Positions 51,451-63,073 of a DNA stretch of 64,000 nt are shown here, piece by piece (position 1 is the first letter of the stretch; each line of letters begins with the position of its first letter). A program made the position numbers and the translations under genes. The notes beneath the pieces were generated by a model that saw only the letters and a list, made by a program, of their open reading frames with translations, was not told the origin of the DNA and did not search any database. This DNA comes from Limanda limanda. Taxonomy: Eukaryota; Chordata; Actinopteri; Pleuronectiformes; Pleuronectidae. Where the stretch lies: assembly GCF_963576545.1 (NCBI RefSeq), contig NC_083638.1, forward strand, positions 21,727,590-21,791,589. Direction: 5' to 3'.

Positions 51451-54254
51451 CAGCCGTGGGCGCTGGTGATCAAGAGGAGCTGCTGTTCGTTCATGACTCC
51501 ATATCAGGTAATCAGTTCCTGGTGGACTCCGGCTCGCAGAAGAGCCTTCTCCCTCCTGCAGCTACGGACCTCTCGGCCCGTGGCAGTGGTCCGCGTCTGA
51601 CAGCGGCTAACGGCTCGGCTATAGAGACGTTTGGTACCAAGTCTGTGACTGTGTGTTTCAATGGACGCAAATTTCTGTGTGATTTTGTTGTAGCCTCCAT
51701 TACGGTTCCTATTATCGGAGCAGATTTTCTGTGCACTAATGGGTTGTTAGTGGATGTAACTAATCGCAGGCTCATTGATGCTGTGTCTTTTGCGTCTTTT
51801 CCGCGTCAGTCAGGGGGACCCGGGCCGTTAACACACGCTAATTTTGCGGCGTCAAAGGATGTCTTCCAGCGCTTACTGGCGGAATTTCCTTCGCTGACAA
51901 CGCCCGCATTTTCTGCCGCGGTTACTAAACACGGCGTGGAACATTTCATTCCCACTGCGGGTACGCCCGTTTTCGCACGTTCGCGTCGCCTCGACACCGT
52001 GAAGTTAGCCACCGCGAAGGAGGAGTTTGCTACCATGGAGCGTTTGGGGATCGTTAGGCGGTCCAACAGCCCGTGGGCTTCACCGCTCCACATGGTGCCC
52101 AAGGCGGATGGTTCTTGGCGGCCGTGCGGCGACTTCCGCCGTTTAAATAACATTACGGCCCATGACCGTTACCCAATTCCGCATGTTCAGGATTTTTCGA
52201 TTCGTCTGGCGGGCATGACAATTTTTTCTAAAATCGATTTGGTGCGAGGTTATCATCAGGTGCCTGTGCGGGCAGAGGACGTGCCCAAGACTGCTGTCAT
52301 TACGCCGTTTGGGCTTTTCGAGTTCCTGCGGATGCCGTTCGGCCTTAAAGGCGCAGCGCAGACGTTTCAGCGATTGATGGACTCGGTGCTGCGTGACCTC
52401 GCGTTTGTTTTCGTCTATTTGGACGACATCTTGGTGGCCAGCTCGTCGGCTGATGAACATTTGTCGCACCTTAGGCAGGTTTTCCAGCGCCTTGATGGGC
52501 ATGGTCTCATTGTCAACACAGCCAAGTGCCAGTTTGGGCTGTCTGTCATAGACTTTTTGGGCCATCGCATTTCGTCGCAGGGTGCGGTTCCTTTGCCCTC
52601 GAAGGTGCGTGCAGTTGCGGATTTTCCCCGTCCGGTCTCGGTCAGGTCGCTACAGGAGTTTTTGGGCATGGTAAACTTTTACAATCGTTTCTTGCCGCGT
52701 GCGGCCCAACTCCTGCAACCATTGTATGGTGCTTTGAAGCTTAAGAAAGCCAAGGACCAGGTTGATTGGACCCCTGTGAGGATCCAGGCTTTTGAGGGGG
52801 CTAAGGCTGCCCTGGCTAACGCGGCGCTTCTGGCGCACCCCGCGTCTCGGGCGCCCATCGCCCTCACGACCGATGCTTCAGATATGGCTGTTGGTGCAGT
52901 TGTTGAACAGCGGGTTGCGGGTGCGTGGCAGCCCCTTGCATTTTTTAGCCGCGGTTTGCGAGACAGTGAGCGAAAATACAGTGTGTTTGACCGGGAACTG
53001 TTAGCGTTGTACCTGGCTACGCGTCATTTCCGTTTCCTGCTGGAAGGCCGCCCTTTCACAGCCTTTGTTGACCACAAACCATTGACGTTTGCTATGGCAA
53101 AGGTGACAGAGCCATGGTCTGCTCGCCAGCAGCGCCATCTAGCGGCGATCTCCGAATTCACAACGGACATCCAACATGTGGCGGGTAAAGCGAACCCGGT
53201 TGCAGACTGCCTGTCGCGGGTGTTGGTGTGCCCTGTGCATCTTGGGGTTGATTTTTCCGCTCTGGCTGCCGATCAACCTGGGGACCCGGGTATCGTTGCA
53301 CTGAGAGCTGCGAGTACCGGTCTGAAGCTGGAGGAGGCAGTTGTGCAAAATGGTGGGCCTGCCCTCCTTTGCGACGTCTCCACGGGCCGCCCCCGCCCGG
53401 TGGTGCCGGTTGCTTGGCGCCGTCGGGTCTTTGATATGGTGCACTCTCTTTCTCATCCGGGTGTCCGGGCGTCGGTGAAGTTGGTGTCTTCGAAGTTTGT
53501 GTGGCCTGGCCTTCGCAAAGAGGTCAAGGAGTGGGCGGCCACATGTGTGGCGTGTCAGCGAGCTAAAGTTCACCAGCACACTAGGGCGCCCCTCGAGCCA
53601 TTTTTGATTCCAGCCAGGCGTTTTGATCATGTGCATATCGACCTTGTGGGGCCTCTTCCCCCTTCCCAGGGTTTTACACATCTCCTTACCATGGTAGATC
53701 GGACCACTAGGTGGCCAGAGGCGGTTCCTCTGTCTTCCACGACATCTGCGGACGTGGCACGCGCTTTTCTTTCAGCTTGGGTCTCTCGTTTTGGTGCACC
53801 GTCTGATATCACCTCTGACAGAGGCCCGCAGTTCATTTCGGAGCTCTGGTCGGCGCTAGCAAAGTCTTTGGGCACACAGGTTCACCGTACCACTGCCTAC
53901 CACCCCCAGGCTAACGGTTTGTGTGAACGTTTTCACCGGTCGCTTAAGGCGTCATTGCGGGCTGCGCTCTCAGATGCAAACTGGTTGGATCGGTTGCCGT
54001 GGGTGATGCTCGGGTTGCGCTCGGCTCCTAAGGCTGACCTGGATGCCTCGCCTGCAGAGTTGGTGCTCGGTCAGCCGCTCCGCATCCCAGGGGAGTTTCT
54101 GCCTCACAGCTCGGCCCCCTTTCCGCGTCCTGCGTCACAGTCCGCTTGTGCACCGGTGCCCGTGCATCATTTTTCTCCTCGGTCTTTCGTGCCAACGGAT
54201 CTCGCGACCGGTTTCCCCTCCAGCCCCCGTATGACGGCCCGTTTAGGGTGTTAG
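51354..54254 (+). CDS. pol: Pol of the gypsy element: protease, RT, RNase H, integrase (tail cut off)
   Basis: 966 open codons in the -1 frame of gag, translated after the slip at 51429. Protease active site DSG at residues 58-60. RT with [38 protein letters not shown] and YLDD at 355-358. RNase H TTDASD (D507). Integrase zinc finger H697, H701, C731, C734 and catalytic D763, D822, E858 with the proper 58 and 35 spacings. All catalytic residues are present and there is no internal stop. It ends early at TAG 54252: the C-terminal integrase tail continues in another frame (next entry). Protein copied from RNA would be reverse-transcribed in the particle and inserted in the nucleus. Confidence 0.95.
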   Translation: MFLPSALRQQGAPLRSSVRVPGTGKRKSRRSVAAVGAGDQEELLFVHDSISGNQFLVDSGSQKSLLPPAATDLSARGSGPRLTAANGSAIETFGTKSVTVCFNGRKFLCDFVVASITVPIIGADFLCTNGLLVDVTNRRLIDAVSFASFPRQSGGPGPLTHANFAASKDVFQRLLAEFPSLTTPAFSAAVTKHGVEHFIPTAGTPVFARSRRLDTVKLATAKEEFATMERLGIVRRSNSPWASPLHMVPKADGSWRPCGDFRRLNNITAHDRYPIPHVQDFSIRLAGMTIFSKIDLVRGYHQVPVRAEDVPKTAVITPFGLFEFLRMPFGLKGAAQTFQRLMDSVLRDLAFVFVYLDDILVASSSADEHLSHLRQVFQRLDGHGLIVNTAKCQFGLSVIDFLGHRISSQGAVPLPSKVRAVADFPRPVSVRSLQEFLGMVNFYNRFLPRAAQLLQPLYGALKLKKAKDQVDWTPVRIQAFEGAKAALANAALLAHPASRAPIALTTDASDMAVGAVVEQRVAGAWQPLAFFSRGLRDSERKYSVFDRELLALYLATRHFRFLLEGRPFTAFVDHKPLTFAMAKVTEPWSARQQRHLAAISEFTTDIQHVAGKANPVADCLSRVLVCPVHLGVDFSALAADQPGDPGIVALRAASTGLKLEEAVVQNGGPALLCDVSTGRPRPVVPVAWRRRVFDMVHSLSHPGVRASVKLVSSKFVWPGLRKEVKEWAATCVACQRAKVHQHTRAPLEPFLIPARRFDHVHIDLVGPLPPSQGFTHLLTMVDRTTRWPEAVPLSSTTSADVARAFLSAWVSRFGAPSDITSDRGPQFISELWSALAKSLGTQVHRTTAYHPQANGLCERFHRSLKASLRAALSDANWLDRLPWVMLGLRSAPKADLDASPAELVLGQPLRIPGEFLPHSSAPFPRPASQSACAPVPVHHFSPRSFVPTDLATGFPSSPRMTARLGC
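51423..51429 (+). promoter_or_regulatory. -1 ribosomal frameshift site GGGAAAC
   Basis: Canonical X XXY YYZ heptamer, in the right phase of gag (G GGA AAC). Just downstream GCGC-t-CGG-tagcag-CCG-tgg-GCGC (about 51440-51462) can fold into a stem-loop. Pol lies in the -1 frame and has no ATG in the overlap. Confidence 0.75.
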
Positions 54255-54544
54255 GGGCGGGTTCTAAAAGTTTCATTCTGGACATGGGCGGGCGCAGGGA
54301 GCGTGTTTCGTTAGACAGACTTAAGCCAGCTCATCTGTTGGCCGGCGAAGAGGTGCTACCGGCCCGGGTTCCCCGTCGTGGTCGCCCCCCTTCTAAGACC
54401 CCTGTGTTGTTTTCTCCAGTTGTGCCTCCTGATCCTGTGTCTGTTGTAAATGATGTCCCTTCTGCTTGTTTCACCCCTGCGTTTGCGGACGGGGATCGGC
54501 GTAGCCGTTATGGTCGCCTCGTTAAACCCCCTGAGAGGTACTGA
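54203..54544 (+). pseudogene. Out-of-frame integrase C-terminal part (GPY/F-like module)
   Basis: The conserved tail [30 protein letters not shown] and the end RYGRLVKPPERY lie in frame 2 while pol is in frame 0. The stretch normally linking the integrase core to PPYDGPF is too short here, so a small deletion near 54195-54210 probably caused the shift. The truncated Pol would lack this DNA-binding module. Confidence 0.85.
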
Positions 54545-54593
54545 CTTTTGTCCCATTTTGTATTTTTCCCTCTGGGTGTTCGGGGGGGGGCTG

Positions 54594-54762
54594 TGTGGCG
54601 TGCACTCATGGGTGTGTCCTCTCACCCAGTGGGTCGATGGGAAATGTAAAGTCTGTAGCTATATATACTTCCCGTATGGGGAACATGTGCCTGTTCTTCC
54701 TGACTACTGATTAAACAACAGTAAGCAGTACCTGCGTCTCTGCCTTTCCTTGTCCTGCCACA
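54594..54762 (+). repeat. 3' LTR of the gypsy element
   Basis: 169 bp, identical to the 5' LTR by eye. Preceded by the polypurine run GGGGGGGG. Followed by the ATAT target duplication. Confidence 0.95.
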
Positions 54763-54766
54763 ATAT

Positions 54767-56084
54767 CTTAAATACTACATTTAATCTAAAAATCTTTTGT
54801 CCAGTTCATCCCAAACCAGCTCTGTTTTTGGGACATAAATACATTTTTCCTCCATACCATTTAAAGGTATACAGTGGATGTCACAGTTGGATGTCGGTAA
54901 TTGGACACAGTTTGGCTTCATTTTCTTTAGCATCCACAGAAAAAGAGGAAACAACTTTGGATTTCAGAAAAGAATAGCTAAAATATGACCAACATTCAAG
55001 ATCCTGGTGTAGGAAATATGTTACTCATGTCTTGGGCATGAAATAACAGCAGTGAAAATAGCAAAAACCCACACACTCTAATAAGGCCGAGAATTTGTTT
55101 CAGGGAAATGTCGTGCTGAGAACCCAGCGACTGAGAAGACAGATCTTTGGTATTATGTGGTGGCCTCCTAGTGTTTTTTTATTATTATTTACACAGACAC
55201 ACTTTTTACACTTCTCATGATAAAATAAAAGTTCTCTAATGTTGTGTTTTGCTCACTCAGTCGTCATTGGGATACCAAAGAGCAGGTACATGTACATGTG
55301 TGCTAAGATGGTCGTGTGTGTCACTGACACCTGTAGGAGATCACCACACCTTCCCTGCAGGAGCTGTTCTCAGCTTCACTAGTTTTTGACCAGTCTGGAA
55401 ATTCTTCACCCCCCCCCCCCGTCCCCACGTCCAGCTTCAGGGGAGGTTACTGCACTGTCACGCACTGTTAGATCAACAAAGAGAAAGAGAGACACACAAA
55501 CAGAAGTAAGCAAAAGGATGGATGAATTATCAGTGAAATGATTACAGATGCAGACAGACAAGCAAATCCTTTTTCGATTTAATTCTAATTGGAATTCTAT
55601 GACTATGAGTAGGTCGTGACACAGGTCTCAAGTCCGTGCCACAGAGAGACAAACACGCGTGTACGCTCGTCCACACACACAAACACACTTATTTAATGTT
55701 CAGTGAATCGTTATCACTTATCAGGAATAATTGCTGCAGGTTTGTGCAAGTGTGAAATTGAACAAAATCCCACTCCATATAATTAAAGAAAACACAGTGA
55801 GCACACAATAACGGGAAGTGGCCAGGAGAGCGTGAAGGCATGGATACAACCGAAGGCAACCACAGCCTATTATGTTCTTTTTCTGTCTGAGGCTCTGCTT
55901 CCTGTCCAACTTGTGGAGTTCTTTTCTGGGTGTTCAGAAAATTTGATTTCCCCACATATCGCTGCAAGTTACCTTAACTCAGCCCTCAGAACAAACTAAA
56001 TCGGAACTTAGGGAAGAAAAATACAGAATTAGTGTCACCTCCTTGTGTTTATGATGCTTGTTCCACCTCTCAGCTTCCACTCAC
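54767..56084. other. Non-coding sequence, nothing definite
   Basis: AT-rich with a C-run at about 55411. A weak minus-strand frame at 55850-55967 (FLNTQKRTPQVGQEAEPQTE) has no good splice donor. Confidence 0.35.
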
Positions 56085-56159
56085 TTGTCTCTCTTCCTGT
56101 CGCTCTTCTTCTGTCTGCTGACCCGTCTGCTTGGATGAAAATGACATCCGCTGGTAAAT
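56085..56159 (-). CDS. Candidate minus-strand exon, 25 codons, strong splice borders
   Basis: Minus-strand acceptor ctttacattgtgttcccttag, then 75 nt open in phase 0 ending ACAA before a perfect gtgagt donor. The predicted segment starts IYQRMSFSSKQTG and continues QQTEEERQEERQ, polar and helix-forming. The phase fits downstream of 60582-60678 and upstream of 42296-42454. Family unknown; a PMFBP1-like coiled-coil gene is the best guess from human gene order. Confidence 0.45.
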
Positions 56160-58158
56160 CTAAGGGAACACAATGTAAAGCAATCACTAACAAGCCTGAT
56201 GTGCCACCCCCTCCTTTCCATTTTGTGTAGGGAGGGGATAGAGTAGGGCCAAGTGCCCTTCAGCAAAAATGAATTTTCCAATTTCAGTTAGTTCTTCCAT
56301 GAATAAATAAACAAATGAATAATTGAAAGGAGCAACATAAATAAATAACATCACAAACATTTCGCCCGAACTCATAAGTATTCTGCAGATAACTTGGGTT
56401 GCATGCTAATGATAAAAACAGTACATGTAGCGGGGTTGAGATGCATTATTCACCACTCTAGTCTAACCAAAATGAAATAAATAAAAATCTCTCAAGGAAC
56501 TCAAAACATCCTCTCAGCATTGAAGTGACAGGCCTGTCCCATTTATAACACACAAGGACACTGTGGAAAACAAATAACTGACCAGTCGGCTGCAGGAGGG
56601 AATAAATAAACCAGCAAGGCGCTGGCAGCCATTGACAGGAGCTCCAAAATTTCAGAAAGTCGTCAGGAGGGAAAATAAACTTTCAAGAGCTTGAAAAGAA
56701 ACACAATTGTCAAGGTTCTGCAGAAAATGTGATCTGATGAAAAGTAGAATTTTTCTCACTGCAGTGCAACAGCTGGACACTACACAGAAATATTCATTTA
56801 ATTGAGACACTCATGGGCAGCAGTGGGACCCAGGTCACGGCCGTTTTGACTTCACTTGTTTGAATGCCATGATGGAAGCTATTATTATAGAGAGCTGATG
56901 CTGAGTGGTTGGACCTCGAGCTTGTAGGTTCACTAGTAACCTTGGAAACATCAGTTTGACAGAAGAAATCTTATCTCTGGGACTTAAAGCACAAGAAAAA
57001 AACAGCGAGGTGAGGAGGGCTTCTATAGGAGCATGTCAACAGCTTCTTATAAATCTGTATTAGCCTTAATAAAGTTAGAAATAATCAATGTTTTGTAAAA
57101 CAAAGGTAAAAGAAAGGATGAGAATAATATTGTTATTCAAATGGACAAGGAGTTTAAAAACAACAAACAGGTTCATTAAACCGAATCCAGACAGATCTCC
57201 ATTCCACGGCCCGACATCCTAATAAATAAAAGTTTCATTCTATCACAGCTGATGTCCTGTTCTACAGAAACCGAAATAGTAGAAGCCGCGTCTGTGTGGC
57301 GGTGATAGGGTGAGGAATTAAACAATGATTAGATGTATTAGAATAAAGAACAGCACATCAGCAAACACAGGGGAAAGTTGCCCTTTGTCCTCATGTGTGG
57401 CTCTTTTTCCACAAAGCTCATTAAGGGATACTGTTAACATGCTTCCCAAGCACAAAATGTTAATTAAAAACACAGAAGGCTAATATGCATTTTAACACCA
57501 CACTTTTGAATGCCACCAGAAAAAAAAAATCTCATTTCCTCTGTGGTTCTGCTGATTGCAGTCTGATGTGCTACTGAAGTTAATTAGAACCCTTTGATCA
57601 GAGAGCGACGAGGGGGTGACCGCACGATGATGAGGGGCTGACCGAGCCCCTACCCCCCAACACACACACCGACTGCAATCCCCCCCATAAGCCCACTAGT
57701 CAAAACTATAATGACCGAGAATATAGCAGGAGATCCACTGAAGGATTCTCCACGAATGAGTGAGGCAGTACAGAAAAAAAAGAAATTGAACTAATATCTC
57801 TTCATGACAAATCACAAGCGTTGAAGCTGTAGAGGGAGTTTTGGGTAATAAGAGCAGAAACTGGTGTTTATGAGCTATATGATATATAAAATGTGAAATT
57901 AATAAGTTACATCCTTCCTGTTCATGTTCTGCCACCTCACATCTGAGCGCTCCGGAGATGTCTGTGTTGTAGCAAATGCATCTGAGCCGAAAATCAGATT
58001 CAGCATTGGGGAAGGTCTGTACCCAATGATTCGGACATCCTCAGGGGTTTATATCTGAAAACGGCACAGACACAAGATACAGAAGGCCCGACTGCTTCTC
58101 TAATTCAACCAACCTAAGCCTCTTTGCCTCAGAGGCAGTATGGAAGGGTGCTTGTCAC
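56160..58158. other. Non-coding (or intronic) sequence, nothing definite
   Basis: Unique, AT-rich. ATTA-type words are frequent (for example 57,580), no coding or repeat feature. Confidence 0.35.
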
Positions 58159-58209
58159 TCCTGCAGCTCCTGAAGACATCTCAGATCCATCCTCAGGTTG
58201 TGTTCATCT
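58159..58209 (-). CDS. Candidate minus-strand coiled-coil exon (weak)
   Basis: Excellent acceptor ttttttttgcccaacttcag, one base, then codons reading DEHNLRMDLRCLQELQ, then either the fair donor gtgaca or an in-frame TGA right after. The heptad-like leucines fit a coiled coil. The phase does not follow directly from 60582-60678, so it may be alternative or spurious. Confidence 0.27.
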
Positions 58210-59440
58210 CTGAAGTTGGGCAAAAAAAAACAGTACACAGAAGAGCAGAGTCAGTGTGGGAGTCATTATGACACAGTAATCATCAATAGCAAGGAGTAAG
58301 AGTGTAGCCTTTGTTCAGTCAGAGGGTAATATTTATGAAGCTCATTTGCATTCATATCACTTTGTACAAACATGTTTGGAGTATATGGTTTCAGATTTAT
58401 AGAGTCACAACCAGGTCTCCTCGCCCCATATCCAGGTATAGGGACATATGGTTTGTGAACTGGGCCTCCCGAGTCACAGCGTGCCCTCTCGACCTTAAAA
58501 CAACACGCCTGCAACAGCTCTGATAAGTTTTCACTGAAAGACACTCAAACGGGGCGACCATTTTTATGAAGTGACAAACCCGCTCAGTGACAGGATCGGC
58601 CCATAAAAGTCCATGCGAATGAAATGAACAAGTCTTCGCTGCGTGTGAAAATATACTGCGGCACGCACCTCTGCAGACCCTCCTATTAATCAACCTGTCT
58701 GCACTTTGTTTTGAGAGTATTCTCGTCAAACCACCAGAGAAGCACTCAGCAGTAAGTGGCGCTTGGCTGTGCTTTGAAGGCCGTGGTTTATTGCCATCCC
58801 AAAGCACAGCAAGACTGCGCTGTAAAAACACATCATCTCAGTGCTCAACACTTGCCTCCAGTAACACACCTCACACACGGCTACCGGGACCTCCTCACCC
58901 ACTCCTGGTCAAAGCATAGCCGTCACAGTTCAACACACTGTTCAAGTTCTCTCCTTGGCTTCGTCTATTCATATGTGCGAGTTCTCCTTCTCAGCCAATG
59001 CTCGGTCACGACAAGGGAATAAGTTCACGTTTCATGAATAGGCACAAATAAGGTCACATGCTTCTTTACCCTCATTCCTTCCTCACACAAACGAAAAGTT
59101 ACAAACTGCAGCGTAGTAGGTCAACATCAAAAGTTAGAAATTCCTGTAAACTCCCTGAATGGAGGTTTAAAGATCAGGAACCGAGGTGGATTTAAAACGG
59201 TTGCTCAGAGAGGCCGTGCTACTGAAAGGTCAGTCTGGTCTTATCGCCCATCCCACTCCAAGAAGGTGAGGCCTTCATTGAACAGATTTCTTTTTGACTA
59301 AACCTCTCAGGGAGAATCAAAGCAACAGCGGCACATGCATGCTTCTGAACGTGTCACTGTGTAGGCTGTGCTTACAGACAAGTCCTGAAGGCCGCATCTT
59401 GTCCTTCAGCTGCCGCTCCCTTAAAGCTCCTCATTACTAT
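58210..59440. other. Unique non-coding sequence, possibly regulatory
   Basis: Has an inverted octamer ATTTGCAT at 58344-58351 and an open minus-strand frame of 144 codons (58397-58831) without coding character. Confidence 0.3.
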
Positions 59441-59990
59441 TTGTACATTGCAAAGCTGAGCGAACCACACAAAGACACAGATTGAACGTTTTATTACCAC
59501 TGAGCAGTGGCCCCTCATTGGGAAAACGTGGTTCATTACTGCGAGGCAAATAAAGCACCTTTTCAGCAATTCATTTCTAACCATCTTACAAGGTTTGACA
59601 AGGTTTTTTCTTGCCTTGTTGAGTGGCACGGCCAGGGACACTGACCCTGTCCACGTTCTTCCTCCTCTTGACTGCAGCGAGAGGCATTTAAAACTTGAAC
59701 AAAACAAAGTGCCTCTTCTTGTTACCTGACCTCCTCAAGAATATCTCCTTTAATATTTCAATATGAGGACAGAGAGTGCAAGCGAAATTTTTAAATGGAA
59801 GTAAATAAAGTGCTGAAATATTTAAGTGCAGGATAGCTGTTGTTTGGGCGGCGGCGCAGTGGCAGAGTTGCTCTGTGCGGGACTGTCTGCTGAGATTAGG
59901 CTCATGCAGATTCGTCTCATTTCATTATCGATAGCATCCAAGAGCCTAATGAGCATTAGCTACAGCAGGTCTCTCCTGACATTTAAGAAG
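59441..59990. other. Candidate cis-regulatory (conserved non-coding) block
   Basis: Long unique stretch with ttcattactgcg, cctttaatatttcaat, agcctaatgagcattagct words and TCAAAG/CAAAG-like sites. No coding frame. Enhancer-like in texture; conservation not tested. Confidence 0.3.
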
Positions 59991-60581
59991 CAGCGTTGAG
60001 GAAATAAAGCTGCATATACAAGCTTTCAAATCAAATATATGACATTGACCTGCCATTGAGAGGGAACATACACATGTGCCGACATGTGACGGCAGAGGAA
60101 ACCAGGTGTGAGGAATTGATTGCTCTTGCAGTGGTGACCTCCTCTCTTTCACAACCTACTTTGGACCTCTGTCTAAACACTGAGAAAGTGTATGTGAAAA
60201 TGACAACCATCACTCAAGGACACAGAGATTGAATGTTTTCTCCTTGCAACACCAATGGAAATACCCTCTGACCTCCATCTTTAACGTAGCATATGTGGCA
60301 TAACCGCTTCTTGAGGCAGGAGATGATGTTTTTTTTCTTCCTCTCAAAAGGAAGTGGTCAGCGGGTGTAGGCCTTCAAATCGACAGCTTTCTCAGCCTTC
60401 AGTGGCTTTCTTCTTTCAGATCAGTGAAAAGAAAGGATCAACTGTAGCCAAAGGTACACATGAGCACTTATATGTAGCGGAAAACCCTTCACTCTGTACT
60501 GTGGAAAAAGATTCACGTTGATATACAGTATGTGTATATATGTGAGTGTGTGTGCCTTCGGTCAATAGGGAGGCCACTGAC

Positions 60582-60678
60582 CTTTCTTTGCAGCTCACGC
60601 TTCTTATCCTTTAGCAGCGTCAATGGCCTGTCTATCTCCACCTGTAGCTCAGAAATCCGTTTCTCGTTCTGCCTTACC
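60582..60678 (-). CDS. Candidate minus-strand coiled-coil exon, 32 codons, strong splice borders
   Basis: Acceptor ctctctcctgtctgtgtgttgagcag on the minus strand, one carried base, then 32 open codons ending AAAG before gtcagt. The product segment RQNEKRISELQVEIDRPL, then TLLKDKKRELQRK, has heptad-spaced I/L and a charged surface typical of a coiled coil. This is the most protein-like of the minus-strand candidates. In human the gene facing DHX38 is PMFBP1, a coiled-coil protein of sperm head-tail attachment; identity here is a hypothesis. Confidence 0.5.
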
Positions 60679-61049
60679 CTGCTCAACACACAGACAGGAG
60701 AGAGGGCGCAGAGGTGAGGCGTACAGGGGATGGAAAACTGTCTGTTTTTAAAGGTGTGAGCACACCTCACTTTTGCATAATACGTATCACACCTCAGAGA
60801 TGATCCATTAGCAGGTTACGGCAACAGAAAAGAGCGGTAAGCTGAGGAGATCTCGCCGCAGCAGGCACACAGAGACCGACATGTCGTGCACAAAAACAAA
60901 ATGCACACAATATCCTGCACTTTTACTGCCAGATGAGAGAGTGGGATTGTCCCTGTGGGGCAGACTCGCGTAGGGATGCATTGAAAACCACTTTTACTGC
61001 ACTGACTTCTGTGCTTCGACTGTTCGCTGCCTTCAGAGAGAGTGCAAAA

Positions 61050-61134
61050 GACAAAGTGTGCGAGAGAAAGAAAAAGAGAGAAATAGAGCGAGAGATGAAC
61101 GTAGAGAGAGAGAGACAGAGAGAGAGAGAGGGGG
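61050..61134. repeat. GA-rich low-complexity stretch
   Basis: Imperfect GA and GAAA runs, giving arginine/glutamate-rich frames on + and serine/leucine-rich frames on -. Confidence 0.9.
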
Positions 61135-61189
61135 AGACGGCAAAAGAGAAAAGGCAAGCCACCACACCCCCTGCACTTCCAGACACTGA

Positions 61190-61650
61190 TTTATAATTTT
61201 AATATCTTTAATTTCCACAGCAGTGCCCATTTTCCAAATGTCATTTTCCAATTTATGTCAAACTGTGTGACCATTTTTCTTAATACAGCTTATGACAAGC
61301 TCGGTGGCAAGGCGGATATGCAATTCAGATTGAGTGTTTTACAGGCACAGCAGCAGACACACTGGGGTGTTTGTGTGTTTATCTTTATCAGTGTCTGCTC
61401 AGTATTTTGGAAGGGAAAGACTGGAAGCGTTACACACCATGGAAAAATTGGATTCACAGCAAAATATGTGCCTTCGGGGAACTTAACCATAATTCTGTCA
61501 TAAATCAAATAATTACAGTTATCATAATGAGAATTATGATGGCAGCAATGATAATGTATTAAAATATGCATTAACATTAAGAGCTTGAAATGGAATGTGG
61601 GCTGGTTTTATGGCCATTACATGAATATTGATGTTAATTAAAACAGAACC
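61190..61650. other. Candidate cis-regulatory (conserved non-coding) block
   Basis: AT-rich unique DNA with tatgcattaacatt, gatgttaattaaaac, caaataattacag and gtttatctttatcag (GATA) words. No coding sense. Conservation not tested. Confidence 0.3.
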
Positions 61651-62136
61651 TCCCTTTTTATGTAACACTCTATCTTGTTGTAATGGTAAGAGTTGGATAC
61701 GCTGGATTGCCAGGTGGAGCACAAGTCATCACTGGCTGCTTTACCCTGCAGGGGACACTGTGGCCCTCCTGAACGTGCCAGCGAGGCTCGGAACTCTTCT
61801 CTTTCCATATTAAATCCAATGAGTGTGGACAAAGCACTTTTGTTTAAAGAAGCCTCAGAAAGCAGTGTGTTGATCCAGATGTTAATGACACAACAGCAGC
61901 TGTGTTAAGAGGAGGTTTGGATTCCTAAGACAGCGAAAGGTGCTCAGTGCTTCCTGTATTATCTCTTCTCACCTGTAAAACATGAGATTGAACATGGTTT
62001 AGATGGCTTTAATTACTATATTGCTATAGTGATACACCCTAAAAAAAAAAATACATTCATTGTTTAGTCACATTGGCTGCAATTTTGAAAAGGAACTATT
62101 CACTTAGTCCTTGAATTTGTTTAAGTCACCATAGTT

Positions 62137-62583
62137 GCTTTCAGACATTCACTGAAATTATCCAGAGGTGCTTTGTGTGAGAGTTTCTCTTGCCAGCCCC
62201 TGAGCAAAAACTTTGGATAATGTCGGAGTGAGCTCATGTGAGAATACTGCAGGAGATTATGGGATTCATGATGAGCAAGTGGGTTCAATGCTGACGTTTC
62301 TATCGTATATATCTAAAAAAACTAACAAAAAAGAACACTTTTTGCGATACGGACAGACGCCGATGTCGATGTGCTGTAAACAAAACCACATGATCCCTGC
62401 AGTGGATTTGATACATTCGGCGCCACCCAGTCCCTGAACGCTCCAGGGATTTTCCAATTGTCGTGAAAGCATCTGACCAGAGATTCTCCCGCTGCCCTCT
62501 TCATAAGTGAAAGGCAAACTCGGGAGGAAGGATGGACCCCACTGAGCGGACATTTTCCAGAGTTCATGTCTGAAATCGTCTAA
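62137..62583. mobile_element. MITE-like element with TTTCAGACAT inverted ends
   Basis: Left end TTTCAGACATTCACTGAA (62139) and right end, inverted, TTTCAGACATGAACTCTGG (to 62575). 0.45 kb, no transposase. Shares its 5' interior with 47561-47760. Confidence 0.6.
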
Positions 62584-62962
62584 CCTGAAGGTCCAGATAG
62601 ATTCTCTCAACACCATGTTTGACATTCTTTATTCCATTATGAATTGCCTTTTACACTTTTGCTGAACTGTGTGAGTCACCATTTCAATCAAGGAAACATA
62701 ATGGACAAACAAGGACAGAAGTCAGCATCTTTCTATCAACAACAACTGCTATTGCTACTGACCTTTTTTTCCACAGAATACAATATTTGTTTTTGGATGG
62801 ATTTCCTTCTGTATGCTTCAGGCAACCATTGGCTCCAGTTTATGCAACCGCGGTCACGAAAATTACAGAAATTTGCAGAAACTTGCTTGAGATTCAATGA
62901 ACTGTGTGTCAAATCAATGGGTTTTGCTAAACGTGTTTATTTTACATGATTATGTTGTAATA

Positions 62963-63073
62963 CAGCTGCAAGCAGAGAATTTGCTTTAAAAGATTTCTTG
63001 CTGGTATGGTCCAGGGCTTTGGGGAAACTCTGACGTCTGAGACCAGACATTTGCTCAGCAGCTTTCAGCTTCT
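62963..63073 (-). CDS. Candidate minus-strand exon region (weak)
   Basis: After an AG at 63074 on the minus strand a frame reads KLKAAEQMSGLRRQSFPK, then ALDHTSKKSFKANSLLAA. It is protein-like, with a heptad start, but the polypyrimidine tract is remote and the donor (gtatta) poor. An in-frame TGA lies just upstream of the proposed border. Confidence 0.22.

Larger units (their letters stand above)
50449..54762 (+). mobile_element. Complete Ty3/gypsy LTR retrotransposon, CsRn1-like
   Basis: 4,314 bp. It has 169-bp LTRs that I read as identical base for base, starting TG and ending CA, and a 4-bp target duplication ATAT at 50445-50448 and 54763-54766. The primer site matches tRNA-Trp. gag and pol are followed by a G-rich polypurine tract (54582-54590) just before the 3' LTR. 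The Gag knuckle is C-x2-H-x9-C-x3-C, the CHCC form that defines the CsRn1 group, and the tRNA-Trp primer and 4-bp duplication fit that group too. Domain order PR-RT-RH-INT is that of Ty3/gypsy. It is much richer in GC than the flanks. Identical LTRs mean a recent insertion. The pol tail is frameshifted. Confidence 0.95.

Noticed and set aside
53139..53681. 180-codon minus-strand frame inside the gypsy element, and similar antisense frames from 50.7 to 54.3 kb
   Set aside because: Shadows of the intact gag and pol genes in GC-rich sequence.
58397..58831. 144-codon minus-strand frame
   Set aside because: Composition not protein-like and no splice or start context; probably chance.
60416..60455. 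Plus-strand micro-exon with ttctttcag acceptor and gtacac donor
   Set aside because: Only 34 bp, isolated, and such pairs occur often by chance in T-rich DNA.
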